In this document: positions 18,810 to 26,938 of the stretch, piece by piece
Layout: each line of letters begins with the position of its first letter
How positions within the stretch are numbered: the stretch's first letter is position 1
From: Parasporobacterium sp.
GTDB lineage: Bacteria > Bacillota > Clostridia > Lachnospirales > Lachnospiraceae
Assembly: GCA_017510065.1 (NCBI GenBank)
Contig: JAFWOB010000145.1
Location: 62,001-126,000 of the forward strand
Direction of reading: 5' to 3'
Length of the DNA stretch: 64,000 nucleotides
Notes under the pieces: generated by a model
What the model was told of the DNA's origin: nothing
The model's database searches: none
Seen by the model: only the letters and a program-made list of their open reading frames with translations
Program-made: the position numbers and the translations under genes

Positions 18810-18884
18810 AACCGGCTAGATGGAATGACCTGAAAGTGAATAGAATCTGAACTTTCAGATCAATCCATTCAGCCGGTTTTATAT
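18810..18884 (+). terminator. Long imperfect hairpin, probable terminator after serA
   Basis: A 28-base left arm (18810-18837, starting AACCGGCT and ending CTGAAAGT) and a 28-base right arm (18851-18878, starting ACTTTCAG and ending AGCCGGTT) pair at 24 positions with a 13-base loop. TTTTATAT follows. The stem is much longer than a normal terminator needs. Confidence 0.65.
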
Positions 18885-18921
18885 AAAAGACAGTATTATG
18901 ATATATGTTTGAGGAAACAGT

Positions 18922-20187
18922 ATGGCAAATGTAAAGCCCTTTCGGGCAATCAGACCTCGGCGTACCTATTCCAGGGTTGTCGCGACACTTCCCTATGATG
19001 TATTTACCGAGAAGCAGGCAAGACAGATCGTAAAGGAAAATCCCCGTTCATTTCTGAAAATCGTAAGACCGGAGACCATGTTCCCGGAGGGAACAGATAT
19101 GTATGGTGATCAGGTTTATGAGAAAGCCAGGGATGAACTGCAGAAAGATATCAGGAGCAATTTTCTGAAGCAGGATGAGACAGAGTGCTATTATATCTAC
19201 CGGCAGATCATGCAGGGACGGAGCCAGACAGGTATTGTGGCCTGCTATTCTGTGGATGATTACCTGAACAATGTAGTCAAAAAGCATGAATATACCAGAC
19301 ACGACAAGGAAACGGACCGGACAAAGCATATCGATATCTGCTCCGCACAGACGGGCCTTGTCTTTCTGGCTTATCAGGAAAAGTATTATCCGGGCCAGGT
19401 CCTGGAAACTATCACAGCAAGAGAACCTCTTTATGATTTTGTGGCGAATGACAAAGTCCGGCAGATCGTCTGGAAGGTGGATGATCCGGAAGAGATCGCT
19501 GCTTTGTCAGAAGCGTTTGCACGGATGGACAGCCTCTATATTGCCGATGGCCATCACCGCTGTGCCAGTGCGGCAGCAGTGGCGCTGAAAAGAAGGCAGG
19601 AACATCCGGATTATGACGGGACAGAGGAATTCAATTATTTCATGGCGGTTGCTTTTCCACGGGATCAGCTGATGATCTATCCCTATAATCGTGTTATGAA
19701 GAACCTGAACGGCCTCACGGAAGAAGAGTTCCTGGCTGCGCTGCCGGAACACGGGTTTGATGTGGAGGTTGTTCCAAAAGAATTTACCGAAAGCGAGAAA
19801 AAGCACGGTGCACTGACGGTTAAGAAAAAAGGGGAATTTGCAGTCTATCTGTCGGGACAGTGGTACCGGCTGACCGCTCATCCGGAGATCATGAAGGATG
19901 ATCCCGTCGGTGCTCTGGAGTCCTCTTTGCTGCAGGACAATCTGCTGCGTCCGATCCTCGGGGTGGAGGACATACGAGCCGATGAAAGAATGGATTTTGT
20001 AGGCGGTGTAAAAGGTTTCGAAGAACTGGAACGGCGGTGCAACGAAGATATGAAGATCGGATTTGCCCTGTATCCGACCACGATGGAGGAACTGTTCCGG
20101 GTGACCGATGCGGGTCTTGTCATGCCGCCGAAATCCACCTGGTTCGAACCGAAGCTGCAGAGCGGACTTTTTATTCATGGTATTTAA
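18922..20187 (+). CDS. DUF1015 family protein
   Basis: The 421-residue protein matches the DUF1015 family by its opening (VKPFRAIRPRR), the YDV...EENPRSFL-like region and the hallmark ADGHHRCASAAA near residue 207. The family is often encoded next to serA/serC, as here, and may act in serine metabolism; no reaction is established to my knowledge. There are no membrane segments or signal peptide. GAGGAAAC lies before the ATG. It follows the long hairpin after serA, so it may have its own promoter, but none could be fixed with confidence. Confidence 0.85.
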   Translation: MANVKPFRAIRPRRTYSRVVATLPYDVFTEKQARQIVKENPRSFLKIVRPETMFPEGTDMYGDQVYEKARDELQKDIRSNFLKQDETECYYIYRQIMQGRSQTGIVACYSVDDYLNNVVKKHEYTRHDKETDRTKHIDICSAQTGLVFLAYQEKYYPGQVLETITAREPLYDFVANDKVRQIVWKVDDPEEIAALSEAFARMDSLYIADGHHRCASAAAVALKRRQEHPDYDGTEEFNYFMAVAFPRDQLMIYPYNRVMKNLNGLTEEEFLAALPEHGFDVEVVPKEFTESEKKHGALTVKKKGEFAVYLSGQWYRLTAHPEIMKDDPVGALESSLLQDNLLRPILGVEDIRADERMDFVGGVKGFEELERRCNEDMKIGFALYPTTMEELFRVTDAGLVMPPKSTWFEPKLQSGLFIHGI

Positions 20188-20194
20188 TTGGTGA

Positions 20195-21343
20195 ATGACA
20201 ATGGAAAAGAAGAGAAGATTTCGTAGGAAAAAGCTGTCTGAAGTATCCCTGGAACACGATATCCGATACAGAGGCCCTTTGTCTTACAGGCATCTTCGAA
20301 TGTTCGGATGGCTGTGTATCGTCATCGCTCAGGTGTCCCTTCTTCTTACTCTGGGCGGGAATATCAGCGATCAGCTGCAAGAACAGACGATGACATTACA
20401 GACTGTGCTTAGCGTGGTAGCATCCATGTCCGTTCCGTTTCTTCTGCTGGCTAACTATGCATTGATCCTGGATACCAGTGACGGATATAAGAGACAGTTC
20501 ACGATCCATATTGCAGCAACCGCATTGATCGTAGTCCTGTCATTGTTTATCTTAAACCGTTATGCAGTCGGGACTGTAGCTGTTCTGACAGGCAGCAGGC
20601 AGACGGCGATCGAGCAGATCAATCTCGCTGTCCATAGCACGAAATCCGGGTCGGTCTCTTTCAATCTGTTTATCGATCTTCTTTTGTGCACCTTGTTTAT
20701 GTATTGCCTGAATGCCCGGCCAAAACGATTTTTTCAGGGAAAGAAGATCCGGATACTGCGTGCAATGGCCGTTCTGCCGGTGCTCTATGAAGCAGCATCG
20801 ATTGCGCTTCGCATCCTTGCTGCCCAGGACAAGATCGTGTTGGATTATAATATCTTCCCGTTCCTGACAACGAAACCGCCGATGATGTTCCTGGTATTTC
20901 TGGTCCTGGCATTCTTTATTAAATACCGGGAGCGCTCGTTCTGCAAGAACGGAAGAACACATGCGGAATACGACCTGTTCCTGAAGACCAGAAGAAATTC
21001 TCTTCAGTTTTCCGTTTTTACGGCAATTGTATTTGCGGTCGCCGGGGTTCTGGACTCTATGATCCTGGGCTTTTTGGCGAATGCATTATTGGCACATCAG
21101 TCAGCAAATGGTGATCTCATATTTAAGATGCTGGATCTGGGGATCGGAGGCGCCGGGATTCTGCTTCCCATGGCGCCTGTCGTTCTGCTTTTCTCTTATA
21201 CCCGTACCCATAAAAACCAGCTGATGGATTATCTGATCCCGGTGATGGGGGTTTTGTTGAGCATTTTTGTATATCTGGAAGGGGCTTATCAGGCAGTGCA
21301 GCGCATCCCGAATTTTCTGGAAGGGTTCCTGGGAGGAGCGTAA
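20195..21343 (+). CDS. Polytopic membrane protein of unknown function
   Basis: I do not recognise this 382-residue protein. The first 35 residues are basic and cytoplasmic (KKRRFRRKKLSE). About nine hydrophobic segments follow, near residues 37-55, 70-92, 102-120, 150-170, 188-211, 230-245, 270-300, 313-331 and 338-360. No enzyme or transporter motif was seen. The second start, ATG 20201, is equally likely. It begins 7 bases after the DUF1015 stop and is probably cotranscribed with it. The next gene has its own promoter. Confidence 0.8.
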   Translation: MTMEKKRRFRRKKLSEVSLEHDIRYRGPLSYRHLRMFGWLCIVIAQVSLLLTLGGNISDQLQEQTMTLQTVLSVVASMSVPFLLLANYALILDTSDGYKRQFTIHIAATALIVVLSLFILNRYAVGTVAVLTGSRQTAIEQINLAVHSTKSGSVSFNLFIDLLLCTLFMYCLNARPKRFFQGKKIRILRAMAVLPVLYEAASIALRILAAQDKIVLDYNIFPFLTTKPPMMFLVFLVLAFFIKYRERSFCKNGRTHAEYDLFLKTRRNSLQFSVFTAIVFAVAGVLDSMILGFLANALLAHQSANGDLIFKMLDLGIGGAGILLPMAPVVLLFSYTRTHKNQLMDYLIPVMGVLLSIFVYLEGAYQAVQRIPNFLEGFLGGA

Positions 21344-21350
21344 CTATAGC

Positions 21351-21379
21351 TTGAAAAGAGTACTGAATAATGTTATAAA
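21351..21379 (+). promoter_or_regulatory. Promoter of the beta-keto acid cleavage enzyme gene
   Basis: TTGAAA (21351-21356) and TATAAA (21374-21379) are 17 bp apart, 69 bases before the start codon. The leader is AT-rich and ends in TGGAGGA. Confidence 0.7.
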
Positions 21380-21447
21380 AATAGTAGATCTGGAAACAGG
21401 TTTAAATATTAAGCTTAATTTTTAAATGTAAAATGGAGGAATTACAA

Positions 21448-22320
21448 ATGGCAGATCTTAAGGCGTTAAAGAACAAAACAATTATCACAGTCGCACCGAC
21501 CGGTGCGTGGCCGAAAAAGAAAGACAACCCGAATGTCCCGATGGAGCCGGAAGAGATTGCAGCAGACGTTTATGAGTGCTGGAAAGCCGGTGCAGCAGTT
21601 GCTCATCTTCATATGAGAGATGCAGACGGCAACGGTGCGATGGATCCCGTCAGATTCAAAAAGACGGTTGAACTGATCAAAGGCTACAAGGACTGCGATA
21701 TCGTTCTTAACCTTACCACATCAGGTGATATCCATGCGGATGATGAGATCCGTGTTGCTCATGTAAAAGAACTGAAACCGGAAATGGCTTCCTATGACTG
21801 CGGTTCCATGAACTGGCTGAACAGCGGTCTGTTCCTGAATACCCCGAAGTTCCTTGAAGACTGCGGTCTTCTGTTCCAGGAACTGGGCGTAAAACCGGAA
21901 ATCGAAGCATTTGATCCCGGTATGATCGGAAACGCTGCATACTACATCAAGAAGGGCGTTCTGAAGACTCCTGTTCATTTCCAGTTCTGCATGGGCTGCG
22001 CAAACGGCATCGGCGGCACAATGAAGAACCTGATCTTCATGAAGGAAGAAGCTGACCGTCTGGTTGGACCGGCTAACTACACATGGTCCTGCTTCGGCGT
22101 TGGACATTCCGCAATGGAAATGCTCTACGGCGCAACCGCTCTGGGTGGACATATCCGTGTCGGTATGGAAGACAACGTTCTGTACAGCAAAGGCGTACTT
22201 GCTGAATCCAACAAGCAGTTCGTGGAAAGAGCAGTTCGTGTTGTTAAGGAATTTGGCCGTGAAGTTGCTACTCCGGATGAAGCTCGTCAGCTGCTTCACC
22301 TTGCTCCGTACAACGAGTAA
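21448..22320 (+). CDS. Beta-keto acid cleavage enzyme (BKACE/DUF849 family)
   Basis: The 290-residue protein starts at ATG 21448, chosen over the upstream in-frame ATG at 21433 because TGGAGGA lies 8 bases before it. The zinc motif AHLHMRD and the TIM-barrel pattern (VLNLTTSGD, EAFDPGMIGN, GHSAMEMLYGATALGGHIRVGMEDN) match BKACE enzymes. These condense a beta-keto acid with acetyl-CoA and release acetoacetate or a homologue. Kce, which cleaves 3-keto-5-aminohexanoate in lysine fermentation, is the best known member, but the other lysine-fermentation genes are absent. Codon use looks more restricted than in neighbours, and with the strong ribosome site this suggests high expression. Confidence 0.88.
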   Translation: MADLKALKNKTIITVAPTGAWPKKKDNPNVPMEPEEIAADVYECWKAGAAVAHLHMRDADGNGAMDPVRFKKTVELIKGYKDCDIVLNLTTSGDIHADDEIRVAHVKELKPEMASYDCGSMNWLNSGLFLNTPKFLEDCGLLFQELGVKPEIEAFDPGMIGNAAYYIKKGVLKTPVHFQFCMGCANGIGGTMKNLIFMKEEADRLVGPANYTWSCFGVGHSAMEMLYGATALGGHIRVGMEDNVLYSKGVLAESNKQFVERAVRVVKEFGREVATPDEARQLLHLAPYNE

Positions 22321-22346
22321 TCCGAAAGGTCTTTACCTGACCTCAG

Positions 22347-22375
22347 ACAGCGGGCCTGTTGGCCCGCTGTTGTAA
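22347..22375 (+). terminator. GC-rich hairpin after the BKACE gene
   Basis: The 10-bp perfect stem ACAGCGGGCC-TGTT-GGCCCGCTGT (22347-22370) is followed only by TGTAAT. The U tract is weak, so it may be partial or act as an mRNA 3'-end stabiliser before the malY-like gene. Confidence 0.55.
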
Positions 22376-22389
22376 TAATAATAGGAAAC

Positions 22390-23598
22390 ATGAAATACGA
22401 TTTTACTTCGATCATCGATAGAAAAGGCCACGATGCCATTGCGTTGGACAGCCTGGGGCAGATACCCGGTTTTGCGCCGGGGTTCCCGCAGGACGGGTTT
22501 GACCCGATCCCCATGTGGGTGGCAGATATGAATTTCCCGGTCTGTCCTTCCATTACGGAAGCACTGATCAGCCGGGCGCAGCATCCTGCTTTCGGATATT
22601 TTGATCCGCGGCAGGAGTATTTTGACGAGATCATCAGATGGCAGGAAAGAAGAAACCATGTGACGGGTCTTACAAAGGAATGCATCGGATATGAGAACGG
22701 TGTACTCGGCGGCGTCCTTTCCGCACTGAACGTATTCTGCTCCCGGGGCGATAAAGTGCTGGTCCATTCCCCCACCTATATCGGATTTACCATGTCCCTG
22801 GCAAATAACGGCTACAAGATCGTGCACAGCCCATTGTATATTGACGGGGATGGCGTCTGGAGAATGGATTTTGCTGACATGGAGAAAAAACTCCGGGAAG
22901 AGCATATCCATGCTGCAATCCTGTGTTCTCCGCACAATCCCACCGGCAGAGTCTGGGAGCGGCAGGAACTGGAGCAGGTGATGGAGCTGTTCCGGAAATA
23001 TGATGTTTATGTGGTTTCTGATGAGATCTGGTCGGACATCATACTGGACGGGCATCAGCACATCCCGGTGCAGTCTGTATCAGAGGATGCCAGGATGAGG
23101 ACCGCGGCTTTTTATGCGCCGTCCAAAACCTTTAATCTGGCCGGACTGGTAGGAAGCTATCATATCATCTATAATCCCTGGATGCGGGAGAGGATCCTGA
23201 AGGAATCCTCCCTCAGCCATTATAATGAGATGAATGTATTGTCCATGCATGCTCTGATCGGAGCCTATCGGCCGGAAGGATATGAATGGGTGGACGAACT
23301 GAACGAGGTCCTGACCGGCAATGTCGATTATGCCTGCCGTTATATCGCGGAACATTTTCCGGAGGTAACAGTCTGCCGGCCGCAGGGAACCTATATGCTG
23401 TTTGCAGACTGCAGCGAGTGGTGCCAAAAGCATGGAAAGACCCTGGACGAAGTGGAGCAGGCCTGCTGGAACGTGGGAGTTGCCCTTCAGGACGGGCGGA
23501 TGTTCCATGGCAGCTGTCATCTGCGGATCAACCTGGCCCTGCCTCTTTCAAGGGTGCAGGAAGCGTTTGAACGTCTGGGGAAATATGTATTTATTTAA
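22390..23598 (+). CDS. MalY/PatB-type PLP-dependent C-S lyase or aminotransferase
   Basis: The 402-residue class I/II aminotransferase-fold protein has the MalY/PatB opening (PMWVADMNFPVCPSI), SPHNPTGRVW, the SDEIWSDI aspartate region and the PLP lysine in APSKTFNLAGL. MalY/PatB members act as cystathionine beta-lyases, releasing homocysteine, ammonia and pyruvate, and some also transaminate. The start ATG at 22390 is preceded by ATAGGAAAC. Its specific substrate cannot be read from the sequence. It follows the BKACE gene after a weak hairpin. Confidence 0.88.
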   Translation: MKYDFTSIIDRKGHDAIALDSLGQIPGFAPGFPQDGFDPIPMWVADMNFPVCPSITEALISRAQHPAFGYFDPRQEYFDEIIRWQERRNHVTGLTKECIGYENGVLGGVLSALNVFCSRGDKVLVHSPTYIGFTMSLANNGYKIVHSPLYIDGDGVWRMDFADMEKKLREEHIHAAILCSPHNPTGRVWERQELEQVMELFRKYDVYVVSDEIWSDIILDGHQHIPVQSVSEDARMRTAAFYAPSKTFNLAGLVGSYHIIYNPWMRERILKESSLSHYNEMNVLSMHALIGAYRPEGYEWVDELNEVLTGNVDYACRYIAEHFPEVTVCRPQGTYMLFADCSEWCQKHGKTLDEVEQACWNVGVALQDGRMFHGSCHLRINLALPLSRVQEAFERLGKYVFI

Positions 23599-23632
23599 GT
23601 TAATAAAATGAAATGAAAACAGGAGGGATATT

Positions 23633-23821
23633 ATGACCTGGGGTGCACAGTACATGTGTTATACATGCAAAAAATGCGGAAAAAAGTACAGATACGCCAT
23701 TGACCTGATCGGAGATTACGGCGCAGATTACGGAAAATGCCCTGTCTGCGGAAGTGATGGCAATCTGGATGCGGAGGGACCTGTCGGCGATGCCACAAGA
23801 CCCTATGAAGATGTAGAATAA
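23633..23821 (+). CDS. Small zinc-ribbon protein
   Basis: This 62-residue protein has two Cys pairs, CKKCGKKY and CPVCGSDG, in the spacing of a zinc ribbon, plus an extra upstream Cys and an acidic C-terminus. AGGAGGG lies 5 bases before the ATG, a strong site that supports translation. Function unknown. It sits between the malY-like and flavin reductase-like genes and is probably cotranscribed. A rubredoxin-like role was considered, but the spacing does not fit well. Confidence 0.75.
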   Translation: MTWGAQYMCYTCKKCGKKYRYAIDLIGDYGADYGKCPVCGSDGNLDAEGPVGDATRPYEDVE

Positions 23822-23835
23822 ACAGGAATGCATAC

Positions 23836-24507
23836 GTGACTAGAAAAAGTTTTAAACCGGGGAATATGCTGTATCCTCTTCCGGCTGTCATGGTAAGCTG
23901 CCAGATTCCGGGAGAACGTCCCGATATTATTACGGTTGCCTGGGCAGGAACGGTCTGTTCCGACCCTGCGATGGTATCTGTTTCCATCAGGCTGGAGCGG
24001 TTCAGTCATGGGATCATCAGCCGGACAGGGGAATTTGTTATCAATCTTGTGAATGAACAGCTCACAAGATGCATGGATTACTGCGGCGTCAAAAGCGGCA
24101 GGGAGATCGATAAAGCTGCGGAATGCGGTCTGCATCTGATCCCATCCGAAAACGTACAGGCCCCTTCGATCGCGGAAAGTCCCGTCTGTATCGAATGCAG
24201 GGTCGTTCAGACGATCCCTTTGGGATCCCACGACATGTTTCTGGCCAAAGTGGAAGCCGTGACCGTAGATGAAACACTGATGGATGAGAACGGAAAGTTC
24301 CATCTGAACAGTGCGGGTCTTACGGCTTATTCTCACGGAGAGTATTTTTCCCTGGGAAGGAAGATCGGAAGTTTCGGATACAGCGTCAGGAAAAAGCCTG
24401 CATCAGATCACCGAACGAGAAGAGCAGGAAAAAGAAACACAGCAATACCAAAAGGAAAGGTTCAGATCAAGGAAGGACGAAAGAATGACAAAAGAACAGA
24501 TCGTTAA
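23836..24507 (+). CDS. Flavin reductase-like / flavoredoxin-type protein
   Basis: The 223-residue protein, from GTG 23836, resembles the FMN-binding split-barrel flavin reductase-like family (NMLYPLPAVMVSC, ITVAWAGTVCSDPAMVSVSI, GEFVINLVNE, GSHDMFLAKVEAV). Such proteins bind FMN and pass electrons from ferredoxin or NAD(P)H. The recognisable domain ends near residue 187 (FGYSVRKK). The last 36 residues are a basic tail without similarity to the fold, and they overlap the glnA start by 23 bases. An ATG at 23866 is an alternative start. Confidence 0.82.
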   Translation: MTRKSFKPGNMLYPLPAVMVSCQIPGERPDIITVAWAGTVCSDPAMVSVSIRLERFSHGIISRTGEFVINLVNEQLTRCMDYCGVKSGREIDKAAECGLHLIPSENVQAPSIAESPVCIECRVVQTIPLGSHDMFLAKVEAVTVDETLMDENGKFHLNSAGLTAYSHGEYFSLGRKIGSFGYSVRKKPASDHRTRRAGKRNTAIPKGKVQIKEGRKNDKRTDR

Positions 24508-25807
24508 AACAATTAAATCAGAAGATATCCAGTTTATCAGGCTGCAGTTCACCGATATCTTCGGTGCCATGAAGAATGTGTCTATCACGCCTTCCCAGAT
24601 CGAAAAAGCGCTCCGGAACAAAATGATGTTTGATGGATCTTCCATAGACGGATTCGCCAGGATCGAGGAGTCGGATATGTGTCTTTATCCGGATCTGGAC
24701 TCTTTCCGTATCCATCCCTGGGATCAGGAAAAGGGTAAGGTCGCGCGTCTCATCTGCGATGTCTATAAGCCAGACGGAAATCCCTTTGAAGGCGATCCCC
24801 GGTTTATCCTGAGAAATGCCCTTAAGCATGCGCAGGAGATGGGATATACCTTTAATGTCGGTCCGGAATGCGAATTCTATCTGATGAAGACAGACGCAAA
24901 CGGACGTCCTGTCCTGGATTCCTATGATGAAGGCGGGTATTTCGATCTCGGCCCCAATGATGTGGGAGAGGATGTCAGGAAATACATCGTTCTCGCCCTG
25001 GAAGATCTGGGATTTGAGATCGAGGCATCCCATCATGAGTGCGGGCCGGCCCAGCATGAGATCGATTTTAAATATGCGGAGGCACTTACGGCAGCGGACA
25101 ATATCATGACCTTTAAATATGCCGTGAAGACCATTTCTGAAAAACACGGCATGTACGCCACGTTTATGCCGAAGCCGTTCTATGGCGTGGCAGGAAACGG
25201 CATGCACCTGAATATGTCCCTGACCAAGGACAAGACCAATGCTTTCGTGGATGAATCAGACAAAAACGGTCTTTCCAAGGAAGCATATTCCTTTATGGCC
25301 GGCATCATGAAACACATCGAAGGCATAACGATCTTCACCAATCCGCTGATCAATTCCTACAAACGTCTGGTGCCGGATTTTGAGGCACCGTTGTACATTG
25401 CCTGGTCTGCCAGAAATCGTTCGCCTCTTTTCCGTGTACCCACTTCCGGCGGACAGTCCACCAGGATCGAACTTCGAAATCCCGATCCTTCCGCCAATCC
25501 TTATCTGGCACTGGCACTCTGTCTGGAAGCAGGTCTGGAAGGTATCCGTCAGGGGATGACGCCTCCGGCACCCGTGGACAAAAACATCTTTGAAATGAGC
25601 AAACGGGAACTGACACGCTCCGGCATTCACATGCTCCCGCTGAATATGTACGAAGCGATCCGGAAAGCGGAAAAAGACGGGTTTATCCGGGAAGTTCTCG
25701 GAAACCATATCTTTGAACGCTATATCACGGCCAAGAAGCACGAATGGTCTGAATACTCTCAGAGGATCAGCGACTGGGAGATCCAGAAGTATCTGCTGAA
25801 ATACTGA
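24485..25807 (+). CDS. glnA: Glutamine synthetase type I (GSI-alpha)
   Basis: The 440-residue enzyme makes glutamine from glutamate, ammonia and ATP. ATG 24485 was chosen because GGAAGGACGAAAG precedes it and the protein begins like other clostridial GlnA (MTKEQIVKTIKSEDIQFIRL); the open frame further upstream is the flavin reductase region. Conserved parts include MFDGSSIDGF, the metal-binding GPECEFYL and HHECGPAQHE, GNGMHLN, and NRSPLFRVP. The length and lack of an insertion put it in the alpha subtype, regulated by feedback and GlnR-like proteins rather than adenylylation. No glnR is next to it. Confidence 0.96.
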   Translation: MTKEQIVKTIKSEDIQFIRLQFTDIFGAMKNVSITPSQIEKALRNKMMFDGSSIDGFARIEESDMCLYPDLDSFRIHPWDQEKGKVARLICDVYKPDGNPFEGDPRFILRNALKHAQEMGYTFNVGPECEFYLMKTDANGRPVLDSYDEGGYFDLGPNDVGEDVRKYIVLALEDLGFEIEASHHECGPAQHEIDFKYAEALTAADNIMTFKYAVKTISEKHGMYATFMPKPFYGVAGNGMHLNMSLTKDKTNAFVDESDKNGLSKEAYSFMAGIMKHIEGITIFTNPLINSYKRLVPDFEAPLYIAWSARNRSPLFRVPTSGGQSTRIELRNPDPSANPYLALALCLEAGLEGIRQGMTPPAPVDKNIFEMSKRELTRSGIHMLPLNMYEAIRKAEKDGFIREVLGNHIFERYITAKKHEWSEYSQRISDWEIQKYLLKY

Positions 25808-25821
25808 TCGGAAACGATAAG

Positions 25822-26604
25822 ATGAAAATGGATGGTTTCACCATTGTCAGATTGATAATGCTGGTCATCGGCACAGTCTTATTCCTGTGGTTTCTGATTC
25901 CTGCCCTGATCACATTCAACCCGAATATCGGCGCCTTGACGGGAATGGGACTGTCAGCTCTGGTGATCGTATACGGGATCTGGGGAGAGAAGATCAACCA
26001 TCTGCTGAGAAACGGCTGGAACAGTACAGGCGGCAGGATTGTTGAGATCCTGCTGCTGTTTGTGTGTGCAGTGATCATTGTTCTGGCGGCGGTCACCGGC
26101 GCAGCCATGTTAAAGGGTGGGATGGGAACTCCCAAACCGGGGGCAACCGTGATTGTTCTGGGAGCCAGGGTGTACGGCAACCGGGTAAGCCGGTCCATGC
26201 AGAGCAGACTGGATGCAGCCCTTGTCTTTCTGGGAGAAAACCCGGATTCCGTCTGCATTGTATCCGGTGGACGAGGTGATAATGAAACGGTCAGCGAAGC
26301 CTCCGTCATGTACCAGTATCTGGTAGACCACGGGATCGAAAAAGACCGGATCTATCTGGAAGACAGGTCCACCGATACCCGGGAAAACCTTCGCTATTCC
26401 AAAGAAATCATCGAAAGAGAAGGACTTGATCCGCAGATTGCCCTGGCAACCAATGACTATCACGCATACCGCGCCGAAAAATATGCTGAACAGACAGGCC
26501 TTCAGGCAGAGACTATCATGGCTCCGACCTTGTGGTGGCTGTTTCCCACCAGCGTGATCCGGGAAATGTACGGGATTCTGGAACTGTGGATCCTGGGAGG
26601 CTGA
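25822..26604 (+). CDS. YdcF/ElyC/SanA-like (DUF218) membrane protein
   Basis: The 260-residue protein has three N-terminal hydrophobic segments (about 7-30, 35-53 and 73-92), then a DUF218 domain. Family motifs are VIVLGARV near residue 108, IVSGGRGDNE, the STDTRENL loop and ATNDYHAYRA. E. coli ElyC and SanA, which share the domain, are linked to envelope integrity; the reaction is unknown. ATG 25822 is used and 25828 is possible. It starts 14 bases after glnA and is followed by the repeat array, with no ordinary terminator in between. Confidence 0.87.
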   Translation: MKMDGFTIVRLIMLVIGTVLFLWFLIPALITFNPNIGALTGMGLSALVIVYGIWGEKINHLLRNGWNSTGGRIVEILLLFVCAVIIVLAAVTGAAMLKGGMGTPKPGATVIVLGARVYGNRVSRSMQSRLDAALVFLGENPDSVCIVSGGRGDNETVSEASVMYQYLVDHGIEKDRIYLEDRSTDTRENLRYSKEIIEREGLDPQIALATNDYHAYRAEKYAEQTGLQAETIMAPTLWWLFPTSVIREMYGILELWILGG

Positions 26605-26644
26605 AAGAAGCGCCTTCTGGTTTTTGAGGCATGAAAATCGGTGT

Positions 26645-26857
26645 TTTCTAAAAAATGGCCTGGTTCTCGGCTCTAATTTTAGAAAAATTCACACTTTCTA
26701 AAAAACAGCCTTCTCAGAGGACCTATTTTTAGAAAAATACAGTAAACAGCGGAGTAGTTCGGCGATTTTCTAAAATAACGCCTGAAAAAGGGGCACTTTT
26801 TTAGAAAACATGTTTTTTTCTAATACATAAGCCTTTGAGAGGCTTATGTATTAGAAA
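26645..26857. repeat. Array of four 41-bp inverted-repeat units (TTTCTAA...TTAGAAA)
   Basis: Four units each begin TTTCTAA and end TTAGAAA with exactly 27 bp between the arms: 26645-26685, 26695-26735, 26767-26807 and 26817-26857. Starts are 50, 72 and 50 bp apart. The interiors differ, but all carry GCC 6-7 bases after the left arm and GG near position 17, giving a second short pairing. Unit 4 is a perfect 17-bp hairpin with a 7-base loop. The rest of the 334-bp gap (26605-26938) holds only the proA terminator; no ORF or RNA gene was recognised. The strict arm spacing with variable interior suggests a protein-binding repeat or a palindromic repeat family. Confidence 0.85.
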
Positions 26858-26894
26858 CGGGATCTGTAAGGCTAAAAAGCAGAAAAACGGACAT

Positions 26895-26927
26895 CAAAAA
26901 AGGGAGCTGTCAATGACAGCTCCCTTT
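26895..26927 (-). terminator. Terminator of the proB-proA operon
   Basis: On the minus strand the stem CAGCTCCC... is extended to about 11 bp by GGGAGCTGTCA (26902-26912) and TGACAGCTCCC (26914-26924), then UUUUUU (plus-strand A run 26896-26901). The innermost pairs must open to form a loop. Confidence 0.85.
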
Positions 26928-26938
26928 AAATCAGGATC

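Noticed and set aside
21300..21447. Riboswitch upstream of the BKACE gene
   Set aside because: The leader is AT-rich and unstructured by eye, with no known aptamer core.
24311..24484. N-terminal extension of glnA from an upstream start
   Set aside because: The 58-codon extension is the other frame of the flavin reductase gene; the ATG at 24485 has a good ribosome site and normal GlnA start.
26645..26857. CRISPR array
   Set aside because: The repeats are inverted within each unit, interiors differ in sequence but not length, and no cas gene is present. It is listed as an inverted-repeat array instead.
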